From the NCBI RefSeq assembly GCF_003711225.1, contig NZ_CP031030.1, positions 558,001-622,000 of the forward strand: a stretch of DNA of 64,000 nt, in the 5' to 3' direction. The notes below the pieces were generated by a model. The model saw only the letters and a program-made list of their open reading frames with translations, did not search any database and was not told where the DNA came from. Both the position numbers and the translations under genes were made by a program. The DNA is from Runella sp. SP2 (GTDB taxonomy: Bacteria; Bacteroidota; Bacteroidia; Cytophagales; Spirosomataceae). The number at the start of each line of letters is the position of its first letter. Position 1 is the stretch's first letter. Positions 42,592 through 51,835 of the stretch are shown in pieces.

Positions 42592-42804
42592 ATGAAAAAT
42601 CTTATTGCCCAATTTGTAAAGGATAAACGTAAGTCGTTAAAATTGACTCAAGTGGATTTAGCCGAAAAATCGGGCGTAGGACTTCGCTTTGTTCGGGAGC
42701 TTGAACAAGGTAAAGAAACTCTACGACTCGACAAGGTAAATCAGGTTTTAGATTTGTTTGGATGTGAATTAGGTCCCGTTAAAAAGGAGGTTAGCTATGA
42801 ATAG
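42592..42804 (+). CDS. hipB: HipB-type antitoxin, XRE-family HTH repressor
   Basis: 70 residues, a bare Cro/C1-type HTH: FVKDKRKSLKLTQVDLAEKS and GVGLRFVRELEQGKETLR are helices of the fold. It would neutralise and co-repress the HipS/HipT-like proteins encoded next, whose gene overlaps it by 8 bp. Operators lie just upstream. Three-gene layout (repressor, small N-terminal HipA domain, kinase) matches HipBST-type modules rather than the two-gene hipBA. Confidence 0.85.
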   Translation: MKNLIAQFVKDKRKSLKLTQVDLAEKSGVGLRFVRELEQGKETLRLDKVNQVLDLFGCELGPVKKEVSYE

Positions 42805-43087
42805 GAGTGGAGAGGTTTATTACCAAGACCAATTAGCGGGCATCATTAGCGAAGAAGAGGATGGATACGTATTTACGTACGAGGCGGGGTATTTGATGAA
42901 TAATGATTTACCTGTGAGCTTAACTTTACCATTTTTTGACGGATTGATTCCAGAGGGTTGGTTATTAGACATTGCCATTCAAAATTGGAAACTCAACCCA
43001 CGAGACCGAATGGGGCTATTACTTACCGTTTGCCAAGATTGCCTTGGGGCAGTAAGTGTAAAGAAAATTGAAAATAGTGAGCCATGA
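42797..43087 (+). CDS. HipS-like protein (HipA N-terminal domain)
   Basis: 96 residues equal to the N-terminal subdomain of HipA. YYQDQLAGIISEEEDGYVFT and LTLPFFDGLIPEGWLLD match the HipA_N family, in which HipS-like free forms inhibit the kinase. It overlaps hipB by 8 bp and the kinase start by 4 bp (ATGA), so all three are translated together. Confidence 0.85.
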   Translation: MNRSGEVYYQDQLAGIISEEEDGYVFTYEAGYLMNNDLPVSLTLPFFDGLIPEGWLLDIAIQNWKLNPRDRMGLLLTVCQDCLGAVSVKKIENSEP

Positions 43088-44025
43088 GCCAACGCTGCCT
43101 TTATTGTTACCAACCTTTGAGTGAACAGGAACAAGACTTCCATGCCAAGTGCTGCAAGAAGTTTTTTGGAACAACCATACCGCCAACCCTCAATTTGGGA
43201 ACTGATGATTTGCGAGAAATGGCTCGACGACTCATCATTCGTAGTGTAGCCGTAACGGGGGTGCAGCCCAAACTTTCGTTGGATTTAGAAAAAGTAAATG
43301 CCCAAACAAGCCGCCTTACTGTGGTAGGGTTATGGGGCAGCTACATTCTCAAACCACCTACCGATCATTTTGACTCACTACCTGAAAATGAAGACTTGAC
43401 CATGAAGTTGGCGGCTTTGTGTGGGGTCAAAACAGCAGAACATACATTGATTCGGTTGCAATCGGGTAGCTTGGCATATCTAACCAAACGGTTTGACTGA
43501 CAAAAAAACGGAAAAATCCATGTAGAGGATTTATGTCAATTGACCGAGAACCTAACCGAACACAAATACCGAGGCTCGATTGAAAAGGTGGGTAAAGCGA
43601 TTCGTACCTATACAACCAACAAAGGGTTGGAAGCGTTGGCTCTATTTGAGTTGGTGATTTTTTGTTTTATTACGGGTAATGCCGACATGCACCTAAAAAA
43701 CTTCTCGCTGATTCGGTTTGACAATGGAGATGTAGCTCTATCTCCTGCCTATGATTTGGTTTCTACTAAATTAGCCATGCCCGAAGACCTGGAAGAGTCA
43801 GCTTTAACGATAAATGGCAAGAAAAACCGACTCAAACGAACCGATTTTGACGAATTAGCCACAAAGCTGGGTATTCCTGCCAAATCTTCCGAACGGGTTT
43901 ATGCAAAATTCGTAAAGAAACAGAACGCCTTGTTAGAGGTGGTTGGACAGAGTTTTTTGCCTGATGAGATGAAGCTAGAGTATGCTAAATTATTGGCAGA
44001 GAGGATTGATAGAATAGGTAATTGA
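43084..44025 (+). pseudogene. HipT/HipA-like serine kinase with in-frame stop
   Basis: One continuous frame of 313 codons that would encode a HipT-sized kinase, interrupted by TGA at 43498-43500 (codon 139). The stop falls in the motif TKRFD-stop-QKNGKIHVED, where HipA proteins usually have an Arg; a single C-to-T change in CGA explains it. The glycine-rich loop (VTGVQPKLSLDLE near 57) lies before the stop, but the catalytic loop GNADMHLKNF (near 200) and the metal Asp in LSPAYDLVST (near 218) lie after it, so the product is inactive unless read through. An internal restart (TTG 43540) would lack the nucleotide-binding loop. The reading frame is otherwise intact, indicating a recent event, assembly error or assembly-strain selection. 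Confidence 0.85.
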
Positions 44026-44220
44026 GTAGTTGGAAAGGGGCTAACGACTACTGAGGAAGCATTTAATTTTGCAAAGTTGTCTAAACACTCCACTGATAGG
44101 GTGAACGCTCGCACCATCGGAGCAAAAGACACTAAAAAAACTACCCTTAGAAACCGCCTTTCCCAAAAACACTTCTATCATCGCTTTTTACCGTCCATAA
44201 ATTTTTTTAAAATAAAATTG

Positions 44221-44234
44221 GTTGATATGTCAAC
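44221..44234 (+). promoter_or_regulatory. MarR operator, copy before marR
   Basis: GTTGATATGTCAAC, an inverted repeat (GTTGA, 4-base spacer, TCAAC), 19 bp before the marR start. A TTG (44218-44220) and TACTTTTG (44241-44248) flank it, so the palindrome sits in the promoter spacer; the -7 box is unusually near the ATG. An identical 14-mer precedes tolC. Confidence 0.7.
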
Positions 44235-44252
44235 TTGTTTTACTTTTGTCGC

Positions 44253-44729
44253 ATGGAATCTCAACAAGGAATACACATCAAGGAAAAAATCTGGAAACAT
44301 TTGGGCCAGTACCTTACCTTTAACATCAACCACGTGTCTCATTTGTTTGTGAGAAAAATCAATCGTGAGTTGGGGCAGACGGGGCTTTCGATTCAGATTG
44401 AACAGTTCCCGATTTTGTTTTTAGTTCGCTATTCGGCCGATGAGCCACTTTCGCAGCAAGACATTGCCAATTTGCTCCAAAAGGACAAATCGGCGATTCA
44501 GCGCTCGATTCGTACCTTGGAGAGGGATGGTTATATCCGAATCGTGAGCGATGACGTGGACCGCCGTCGTAACCTGATTCACCTCACGCCCGCAGGAAAA
44601 TTTGCCGTGGATAAAATCGCTGATTTGGCAGCGGTCATCAACCAAGACGTGACTAGCAAACTCACCCAAGAAGAATCAGAAACCTTGATGAAGCTTTTGC
44701 AAAAAGTGGCTTCGACCATTGAAGTTTAA
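44253..44729 (+). CDS. MarR-family transcriptional regulator
   Basis: 158 residues from ATG 44253. Winged HTH: PLSQQDIANLLQKDKSAIQR followed by RTLERDGYIRIVSDDVDRRR, the MarR recognition helix and wing. An effector-binding dimer domain surrounds it. Identical palindromes before it and before the efflux operon strongly suggest that it represses both. Ligand unknown. Confidence 0.9.
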   Translation: MESQQGIHIKEKIWKHLGQYLTFNINHVSHLFVRKINRELGQTGLSIQIEQFPILFLVRYSADEPLSQQDIANLLQKDKSAIQRSIRTLERDGYIRIVSDDVDRRRNLIHLTPAGKFAVDKIADLAAVINQDVTSKLTQEESETLMKLLQKVASTIEV

Positions 44730-44746
44730 ATTTTTTTGTTCAATTA

Positions 44747-44760
44747 GTTGATATGTCAAC
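44747..44760 (+). promoter_or_regulatory. MarR operator, copy before the efflux operon
   Basis: GTTGATATGTCAAC, identical to 44221-44234, located 28 bp upstream of the tolC-type start codon and 18 bp after the marR stop. Confidence 0.7.
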
Positions 44761-44788
44761 TTATAATTTTTCTTAGTAAAGTACAACC

Positions 44789-46114
44789 ATGAAAAAAATC
44801 GCAGTCTTTTTAACGCTTCTGCTGTCGGCTTCGCTACCAAGCTTCGCGCAGCAAACGTGGTCGTTGAAAGCTTGCCTCGACTACGGCCTTCAGCATTTTG
44901 GTTCGGTGCGAATCGCTCAGTACCAGCAGGAGACGGCCAACGAGCAAGCTCGGCAAGCCTTGGGCACTTATTTGCCGCAAGTATCGGCGACGGGAAACTT
45001 CACCGATAACCTCAAACTCCAAAGTACGCTCTTACCAGCGGGTTTTGCAGGCCCCGAACCACGGCGAATTTCGTTGGGTTCGAAGTACCAAACTGTGGCC
45101 TCGGCGCAATTGACCCAAACCATTTACGACAAAGCGGCTTTGCTTGGTTTAAAAGCCGCTGAGCCCAATCAAAAATTGGCCGACTTGTCGATGCGCCAAA
45201 CGAAAGAGGAAATTATTTACAACATCGCCAGCAATTACTACCAAGTATTTATTGTAAAACAGCAGATTGCGTTGTTGAAAGATAACCTAGACCGCACCGA
45301 AAAAGTATTGAACGTCTTGCGGTTACAGCGTGATAACGGCGTGATTCAACCCATTGACGTGACCAATACGGAAGTAACGTACAACAACACGCGCTCGCAG
45401 TTGGCGTTGAGCGAAAGCAATTTGGCGCTGGCTCTTAACCGCCTCAAATACCAAATGGGGCTTTCGCAAGACCAAGACGTGAATGTCTCGGACTCGTTGC
45501 TACTTCGTCAAACGCCGCAGGTAGAAATGAGTCAATTTAACGCGCCAGGGTTGGTGTCGTACCAAAAAGCGACAACCAATTTAGAGTTGCAAAAGCTTCA
45601 ATTACAGCGGATTAAAGCTGGCTATCAGCCGACGCTAAGCTTTACCGCCAGTTATGGTTCGATGGCGTTGGGTAACCAATTTGCCGATGGCTTTCGCAAT
45701 TTTACGGGCTTTGGAAGCGTGGGATTGCGCTTGAACGTGCCCATTTTCGATGGATTTCAGCGGGATGCGCAGTACAAACAACAGCGCCTCACGATTTTGA
45801 CCCAAGAAGAACAATTGCGGATGAATGTGGCGGCGTTTGGATTGCAGTTTAACAACGCCCAAACCCAAATCCAAAAAACACGGACGAGCATTCAGAACGA
45901 CGAACGTACCGTGAAGCAAGCCCAAGAGGTTTATAACGTCGTGACGTTGCAGTACAAACAAGGCACCAAGTCGCTGACCGACTTGATCAATGCCGACAAT
46001 TCGTATCGTCAGGCGCAATCGAATTACATTAACTCACTCATTAATTTTTATCAAGCACGCCTCGACCTTGAACAGTCACAAGGAACGTTGCTAACTTTCT
46101 ATAATCAACTCTAG
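44789..46114 (+). CDS. TolC-family outer-membrane efflux protein
   Basis: 441 residues with signal peptide (ends SFAQQ). Long alternating helices of the OEP family: SLKACLDYGLQHFGSVRIAQ near 27, and repeated coiled segments DNLDRTEKVLNVLRLQRDNG and VQLYKQ-type C-terminal stretch YKQGTKSLTDLINADNSYRQ. It forms the trimeric exit duct of the efflux pump whose adaptor and inner-membrane parts follow. First gene of the operon; starts 28 bp after the MarR operator. Confidence 0.92.
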   Translation: MKKIAVFLTLLLSASLPSFAQQTWSLKACLDYGLQHFGSVRIAQYQQETANEQARQALGTYLPQVSATGNFTDNLKLQSTLLPAGFAGPEPRRISLGSKYQTVASAQLTQTIYDKAALLGLKAAEPNQKLADLSMRQTKEEIIYNIASNYYQVFIVKQQIALLKDNLDRTEKVLNVLRLQRDNGVIQPIDVTNTEVTYNNTRSQLALSESNLALALNRLKYQMGLSQDQDVNVSDSLLLRQTPQVEMSQFNAPGLVSYQKATTNLELQKLQLQRIKAGYQPTLSFTASYGSMALGNQFADGFRNFTGFGSVGLRLNVPIFDGFQRDAQYKQQRLTILTQEEQLRMNVAAFGLQFNNAQTQIQKTRTSIQNDERTVKQAQEVYNVVTLQYKQGTKSLTDLINADNSYRQAQSNYINSLINFYQARLDLEQSQGTLLTFYNQL

Positions 46115-46116
46115 AA

Positions 46117-47175
46117 ATGAAAAAGTCCTCATTTATCGTCGCTTTAGTTGTGGTGGTCGCTGCGTCACTGATTGCTTTTCGGTTGACGGCCAATAAAAAG
46201 AAAATTGATGCCCAAAAAGCACTACCAACCACCAATAATAATACGCCTATTCCAGTCACTGTCAGTCGGGTAGCAGAAGGAGAGGTGTCGCAACAATTGA
46301 TTAAAACAGGAAACTTGGTTCCCTTCAAGGAAGCGGCCATTACGGCCATGACCGCAGGGCGCGTTACCAACGTCAACTTTGAACTTGGCTCGCAAGTGAG
46401 TCAAGGGGCAGTTTTGGTACAATTAGATAACAAATTGAAAGAATTATCGCTCGAATCGACGCAATTGACCATCAACAAACTCAAAAAAGACGTAGATCGC
46501 TACACCACTTTGTTGGCAGGAAACGCAACCACCGAAATTCAGGTCAACGAAGTGAAGTTCAACTACGAAAACGCGCTTAATCAGGCCGAGCAAATCAAAA
46601 AACAAATTGCGGACGCGGCGGTGAAGGCGTCTATCAGCGGTCGTATTGTGAAAAAAGACATCGAACCAGGCGAATTTGTGGGTGCAGGTACGGTGGTCGG
46701 GACGATTTTGGACGTGGCGCGCCTGAAAGTGGATGTTCAGGTTAACGAAAGCGACGTGTACCAATTAAAGGTAGGGCAAGTGGTAAAAGTAACGACCGAC
46801 ATTTTTCCTGACAAAGTACTAACGGGGAAAGTGAGTTACATCGCGCCGCAAGGAAGCAATGAGCACAATTATCCCGTTGAAATTACGATTGCTAGCCCTG
46901 CGGGATTAAAAGCGGGGACGTTTGTAAACGTCGATTTTTCTCAAAAATCAAATCAGCGGGCGTTGCTTATTCCACGTTTGGCGTTGGTAGAAAGTTTGAA
47001 AAATCCGTACGTCTATGTGGTTAACAACAACGTAGCTCATCAACGTATCATCAAAGTTGGACGCGAATTGGGCGATAACATTGAGGTGCTCAGTGGCCTT
47101 GAAACAGGCGATGTGGTGGTCGTTACGGGTCAATTGAACCTGAGCGAAGGACGTAATGTGCAGATTACTAAGTAA
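46117..47175 (+). CDS. RND periplasmic adaptor (membrane fusion protein)
   Basis: 352 residues. An N-terminal membrane anchor (about 4-22), then a barrel-sandwich half (AAITAMTAGRVTNVNFELGS), a helical hairpin (STQLTINKLKKDVDRYTTLL), the other half (DAAVKASISGRIVKKDIEPG) and a beta-barrel domain (about 195-280). It links the RND pump to the TolC duct. Starts 2 bp after the tolC-type stop. Confidence 0.92.
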   Translation: MKKSSFIVALVVVVAASLIAFRLTANKKKIDAQKALPTTNNNTPIPVTVSRVAEGEVSQQLIKTGNLVPFKEAAITAMTAGRVTNVNFELGSQVSQGAVLVQLDNKLKELSLESTQLTINKLKKDVDRYTTLLAGNATTEIQVNEVKFNYENALNQAEQIKKQIADAAVKASISGRIVKKDIEPGEFVGAGTVVGTILDVARLKVDVQVNESDVYQLKVGQVVKVTTDIFPDKVLTGKVSYIAPQGSNEHNYPVEITIASPAGLKAGTFVNVDFSQKSNQRALLIPRLALVESLKNPYVYVVNNNVAHQRIIKVGRELGDNIEVLSGLETGDVVVVTGQLNLSEGRNVQITK

Positions 47176-47187
47176 AAAATTACAACC

Positions 47188-50100
47188 ATGTCAATTACCG
47201 AAATAGCCGTTAAACGACCCTTGTTGGTCACTACTGTTTTTATCGTCCTGATTTTATTCGGGGTGCTGGGCTATAAACAGTTGTCATATAATTTATTGCC
47301 CAAATTTGAAGCCAACGTGATTAGCGTGGCAACTACCTACATTGGGGCTTCGGCCGACGAGGTAGAAACCAACGTAACGAAACGTATCGAAGACGCTTTG
47401 TCGTCGTTGGAAGGCTTGGATCGCATGACTTCGACGTCTCAACAAGGGGTGTCGTTGGTGACAATCCAGTTGAAAAATGGCGTAAACACTACTTTGGCGC
47501 AGCAAGATGCCCAACGGAAGATTGAGCAAATCATCAACCTTCTGCCTGATGAGGCCGACCGCCCGATTGTAAATAAGTTTTCGACCGACGAAATTCCCGT
47601 GCTACGTATGGGGGTAACCGCCGATTTGTCGCCCACCGAATTGTACGATTTGATTGATGATGAGTTGAAGCCCCAGTTGGCCAATGTCCCAGGTGTGGGC
47701 CAGGTCAACGTCGTAGGTGGAAACAAGCGTCAGATTCAGGTCAATGTCGATAGTGATAAGCTTCGGGCGTATGGGGTATCGATTGTCCAAGTGTCGCAAG
47801 CCATCAACAACGCCAATACCAGCTACCCCGCAGGGCAGCTTGAAACGCGGAGTGCCCAGTACGCCATTCGTTTTGACGCGACGCTTGAAACAACCTCGCG
47901 TTTGCGTGACTTGGTGGTGGCACGTCGCGCCAATGGCAGTGAAATTTTACTCCGCGACATTGCCGAAGTAGTGGATGCAACGGCCAAACCAACGGCCATC
48001 AACCACATCAATGCCAAGCCTTCGATTGGGATTCAGATTAGCAAACAGTCGGATGCCAACGCGGTGTCGGTGAGTGAGTTGGCACGCAAAAAAATGGAGG
48101 TTTTGGAAAAACAATACGCCAAATCTCACCTGAAATTCAACATTGCCTCCGACCAGTCGGTTTATACTTTAGCTTCGGCGCACGCGGTGGTGGACGACTT
48201 GTTTTTGGCCATTCTTATTGTGTCGGTCGTGATGCTGCTCTTTCTGCACAGCTTCCGTTCGTCGCTGTTTGTATTGGTCGCGCTGCCTTCGTCGATTCTA
48301 CCGACCTTTTTGCTGATGTACTTGGCAGGTTTTTCGTTGAACCTGATGACCTTGATGGCGCTTTCGTTGGTGGTAGGGATTTTGGTCGATGACTCGATTG
48401 TGGTGTTGGAAAACATCAACCGACACCTCGAAATGGGTAAAGACAAACGAACGGCCGCCCTCGACGGACGGAGCGAAATTGGTTTTACGGCCTTGGCCAT
48501 TACCTTGGTGGACGTGGTGGTATTCGTGCCGTTGGCTTTGACGGGTGGTTTGATTGGAAATATTTTGCGTGAATTCTCGCTCGTGGTGGTGTTCTCAACA
48601 TTGATGAGTTTGGTGGTTTCATTTACATTGACACCGCTGTTGGTATCTCGTTTTGGTAAACTTGAGAAGTTAAATCCCGATAGCTTGTGGGGAAAACTCA
48701 ATTTGGGTTTTGAACACTTCATCGACCGCCTCACGGCCGTTTATGCCGACTACTTGAAATGGGTTTTGGGGCACAAACGTTGGATGTATCTGACCATTTT
48801 GGGAATGTTGGTAGCAACCATCTATCTCGTTCCAGCAGGTTTTATTGGAGCCGCGTTTATGCCGCAAAGTGACCAAGGAGAGATGAACATTCAGCTCGAA
48901 TTAGCACCGACGGCCTCGATTTATCAAACCAATGAACTTTCGCAGAAGGCCGAGCAGATGATTATGAAGCACCCCGAAGTCACCAATGTCTTTACCAACG
49001 TGGGTTACACAAGTACGAACTTTGGGGCGTCTTCAAACAGCAACATTGCGGAGTTGAATATTAAGTTAGTGGATAAAAAACAGCGCACGCTTTCGACCGA
49101 GAAATTTGGGCAAATGCTCAAACACGAACTATTAGAGCTTCCAGGCATCAAAGTGACCGTGAGCCCAGCAAGTATTGTAGGGGCATCGCAAGCGCCGATT
49201 CAGATTGCCATCAAGGGAACCAACCTTGAAACCATACGGAAATCGGCGGCACAGGCATTAGACATTGTGAAGTCGGTACCAGGAACGCAAGACGTGAAGT
49301 TTTCGGTAAAAGACCCTAAGCCTGAAGTAACTGTAAAACTTGACCGCGAAAAAATGGCGCAGTTGGGCATCAGTGCCATGGACGTTGGGATGGCCTTGCA
49401 AAACTCATTCCGAGGAAACGACCGTGCGAAATTCAAACAAAATGGTAACGAATACGATATTTTGGTGAGCCTCGACCAGTTTGACCGCTCGCGGTTGAAT
49501 GATGTAAGTCGCTTATTGTTTGTCAATAACCAAGGCAAAACGTTTGAGTTGTCGCAGTTTGCGCAAGTGCAGGAACAATCGGGTGAGAGTGTGTTGGAGC
49601 GTATCAACCGCCTTTCATCGATTACCATCAACGCCCAAGTTGTAGGCCGCCCTGTGGGTACAGTAGGAGCTGATATTCAGAAGAAAATGAACGACGTAAA
49701 ATTGCCTGAAGGAGTTTCGGTAGAATACTTGGGGCAAATGCAACAACAATCTGATGCTTTTGGAAGCCTTGGCTTAGCCCTCGGAATCGCGATTTTGCTG
49801 GTTTATTTTGTGATGGTGGGTTTGTACGAAAGCGTGGTTTATCCGTTTGTAGTATTATTTTCCATTCCTGTGGCGTTGATTGGAGCCTTGTTGGCCTTGG
49901 CCCTTACGATGGAAAGTTTGACCGTATTCTCAATTGTGGGTATGATTATGTTGCTAGGTTTGGTGGCCAAAAACGCGATTTTGATTGTCGATTTTACCAA
50001 TCACCTTAAAGAACAAGGTTACGATGTAGTACACGCCCTGATAGAAGCGGGAAAAGAACGGATGCGCCCCATCTTGATGACGACGCTTGCGATGGTATTC

Positions 50101-50310
50101 GGGATGTTGCCGATTGCGTTGGCAAGCGGTGCAGGTGCCGAAACTAAGAACGGCATGGCATGGGTGATTATCGGAGGGTTGACCAGCTCGCTCGTTTTGA
50201 CACTCTTCATCGTACCAGGAACTTACTTGGTGGTTGACCGTATCAAAGAACGTTTCAACGGTCGAAAGAAAAAGAAAGCAAAAAAGGCTGATTTGGCAGA
50301 AGTAGCCTAG
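47188..50310 (+). CDS. RND-family (HAE1-type) efflux transporter
   Basis: 1040 residues, the AcrB-like length, with two repeats of six membrane helices. ITEIAVKRPLLVTTVFIVLI is the first helix; GILVDDSIVVLENINRHLE near 397 carries the Asp pair of the proton relay; GFALIAITLVDV-type and FGMLPIALASGAGAE (near 970) mark the second half. It exports drugs or toxic compounds using the proton gradient. Ends with a Lys-rich cytoplasmic tail (RKKKKAKKADLAEVA). Last gene of the three-gene operon under MarR. Confidence 0.93.
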   Translation: MSITEIAVKRPLLVTTVFIVLILFGVLGYKQLSYNLLPKFEANVISVATTYIGASADEVETNVTKRIEDALSSLEGLDRMTSTSQQGVSLVTIQLKNGVNTTLAQQDAQRKIEQIINLLPDEADRPIVNKFSTDEIPVLRMGVTADLSPTELYDLIDDELKPQLANVPGVGQVNVVGGNKRQIQVNVDSDKLRAYGVSIVQVSQAINNANTSYPAGQLETRSAQYAIRFDATLETTSRLRDLVVARRANGSEILLRDIAEVVDATAKPTAINHINAKPSIGIQISKQSDANAVSVSELARKKMEVLEKQYAKSHLKFNIASDQSVYTLASAHAVVDDLFLAILIVSVVMLLFLHSFRSSLFVLVALPSSILPTFLLMYLAGFSLNLMTLMALSLVVGILVDDSIVVLENINRHLEMGKDKRTAALDGRSEIGFTALAITLVDVVVFVPLALTGGLIGNILREFSLVVVFSTLMSLVVSFTLTPLLVSRFGKLEKLNPDSLWGKLNLGFEHFIDRLTAVYADYLKWVLGHKRWMYLTILGMLVATIYLVPAGFIGAAFMPQSDQGEMNIQLELAPTASIYQTNELSQKAEQMIMKHPEVTNVFTNVGYTSTNFGASSNSNIAELNIKLVDKKQRTLSTEKFGQMLKHELLELPGIKVTVSPASIVGASQAPIQIAIKGTNLETIRKSAAQALDIVKSVPGTQDVKFSVKDPKPEVTVKLDREKMAQLGISAMDVGMALQNSFRGNDRAKFKQNGNEYDILVSLDQFDRSRLNDVSRLLFVNNQGKTFELSQFAQVQEQSGESVLERINRLSSITINAQVVGRPVGTVGADIQKKMNDVKLPEGVSVEYLGQMQQQSDAFGSLGLALGIAILLVYFVMVGLYESVVYPFVVLFSIPVALIGALLALALTMESLTVFSIVGMIMLLGLVAKNAILIVDFTNHLKEQGYDVVHALIEAGKERMRPILMTTLAMVFGMLPIALASGAGAETKNGMAWVIIGGLTSSLVLTLFIVPGTYLVVDRIKERFNGRKKKKAKKADLAEVA

Positions 50311-50332
50311 CGGTTTCTATAAATAAACTGAT

Positions 50333-50364
50333 AAGCCCTCGTTAGAGAATTCTAGCAAGGGCTT
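50333..50364 (+). terminator. Hairpin after the efflux operon
   Basis: AAGCCCT (50333-50339) pairs with AGGGCTT (50358-50364), the loop containing the palindrome AGAATTCT. Only a weak T run follows, so it is a likely but not certain terminator. Confidence 0.6.
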
Positions 50365-50375
50365 GTTGTGTAGTG

Positions 50376-50530
50376 GGTTTTGGTTCTCGTTTGGGCAGGT
50401 TTGTGGGTTGGTCGGGCAGGTTTGTCGTGTCTCTTTCGGACAGGTTTTGAGAAATCTGCCCACACGCCGCCCACACTGTGCCGCAGGTTTCTCAAAACCT
50501 GCGTATTCGGTTTCTCAAAACCGAATGATG
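50376..50530. repeat. Cluster of GGTTTTGAGAAACC-type palindromic repeats
   Basis: No gene is seen in the 375-bp gap between the efflux operon and the next gene apart from this cluster. CAGGTTTTGAGAAA (about 50441-50454) faces its inverse TTTCTCAAAACCTG (about 50490-50503), and a second CGGTTTCTCAAAACCG palindrome follows (about 50508-50523). Tandem variants of GGGCAGGTTTGT precede them. These look like a dispersed repeat family. Confidence 0.55.
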
Positions 50531-50601
50531 GCTTGATGTGTATTTAAGCCATGTCCGCTTTAGTAGTGGAAATAAATCAAGAAAATCAATTTTAAAAACA
50601 A

Positions 50602-50633
50602 AAATGCGGTCGGGTAAGTACCTGACCGCATTT
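50602..50633 (-). terminator. Terminator of the coiled-coil protein gene
   Basis: AAATGCGGTC (50602-50611) pairs with GACCGCATTT (50624-50633), plus GGTA/TACC inside. On the minus strand it is followed by TTGTTTTTAAAA, a U-rich tail; it lies 52 bp after the stop of the minus-strand gene. Confidence 0.85.
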
Positions 50634-50685
50634 GGGTAATTGGGCATTGTGTATATATGAAAGGGATTTCTTGTTTTAGTTCACC

Positions 50686-51636
50686 TTACTTGATGGTAAA
50701 CTGGCTGCTTCCGATTCTGAAACCTTCAGCATAAACTTCCACATTGTATTTTCCTGGTCGTAGGCGTTGTGGATTATCGTACGTCATCTCAACAGTTTGA
50801 TTGGTATTTTGATAGGCCACGCGGTCTTTGGTGGTAAACATCATGTCTTGACCTTGCCAGTTAAACTTCCCAGAACCCATCGCTTCATCTGTAATAACCG
50901 CTCCTTCGGGGTCGAGAACACGAACATAAATTTCTTTCTCGTTTGTTTCTGTCAACGGGTTAGGAGGAAGCGTAAATTGCAGTTTCAATTTATCCACGCG
51001 CTTCGAGCGATAGGTATCGTCAGTACGAACCTTGCCTTTAGGCGAAACAGCCAACACTTTAATATTTTCAGCTTTCAAAGCAGCACCGATGGCTACTTTT
51101 TGGCTAAGTTCACGGTTTTTGCTAGAATAAGCTGTTACCGAATCTGTTAGCTGCATTTTAGCTTGCGTAAGTGTTTCTTTCTCCGTTTTTAGGTTCGTAT
51201 TTTCACTAGCTAACGATTGATTTTCAACCGATAACAAACCGTTTTCTTCTTTTAGCTTCGCAATTTCGGTGTCTTTTTCGGCCAAAAACTGCTCGTACTC
51301 CTTGATTTTAGCGTTGTATTTAGCTACCTCAAATTTTGCATTTTTACGCAATGCTACTTTATCGGCTTCCAACTTCGCTTTTACTTTCATCAGTTCCTCT
51401 ACGTTTCCGCCCAACTGCTGCACTTCGGCAATCTTGATGTCCAAACTACGCGACACCGAATCCAATTTTGTCTGAGTGAAGGCCAATTCTTTGGCTTTTT
51501 GGACGATGCTTACCTCTTTCGACTCCGTTTCTTGTTTTTGGTTATAAAACAAGATGCCAAACGTACCTGTAGCTAGGGTCATGATTACTAGCGCTACCCA
51601 CGCAAAAGGGCTTTTTCCTTGCTGATTGTTTTCCAT
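50686..51636 (-). CDS. Membrane-anchored coiled-coil protein, unknown function
   Basis: 316 residues. One membrane segment at about 11-30 (FAWVALVIMTLATGTFGILF), a long Lys/Glu/Ala-rich coiled coil (about 35-165), then a C-terminal beta-rich domain (about 170-316) with KVRTDDTYRSKRVDKLKLQF and IYVRVLDPEGAVITDEA. The coil-plus-beta build suggests an envelope protein facing the periplasm. I do not recognise the family. Single gene with its own terminator. Confidence 0.75.
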   Translation of the reverse strand: MENNQQGKSPFAWVALVIMTLATGTFGILFYNQKQETESKEVSIVQKAKELAFTQTKLDSVSRSLDIKIAEVQQLGGNVEELMKVKAKLEADKVALRKNAKFEVAKYNAKIKEYEQFLAEKDTEIAKLKEENGLLSVENQSLASENTNLKTEKETLTQAKMQLTDSVTAYSSKNRELSQKVAIGAALKAENIKVLAVSPKGKVRTDDTYRSKRVDKLKLQFTLPPNPLTETNEKEIYVRVLDPEGAVITDEAMGSGKFNWQGQDMMFTTKDRVAYQNTNQTVEMTYDNPQRLRPGKYNVEVYAEGFRIGSSQFTIK

Positions 51637-51835
51637 GATTGTAATTGATTGTTTGGTGTAACTTAATTAAAGCAAGTAAAGCGTTGTTTCATGTTTTGTA
51701 TAAATGAGTCTCAATTGTGTTTGTATGCCAAGAATTACAAAAAAGCTATTCCTAGCCCAAAAACGCAGGTCTATGGGTAAAATTGTGGAGTAAGTTCCAC
51801 ACATTGAGTAAACGGTAAGCAAAAAAAGGGAAGCT

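Noticed and set aside
42352-42612. 86-codon minus-strand open frame before hipB
   Set aside because: It lies over the dispersed GC-rich repeat and the hip promoter and overlaps the hipB start; no protein features.
44142-44250. Small gene before marR
   Set aside because: A short open frame exists but has no start with reasonable context and overlaps the operator.
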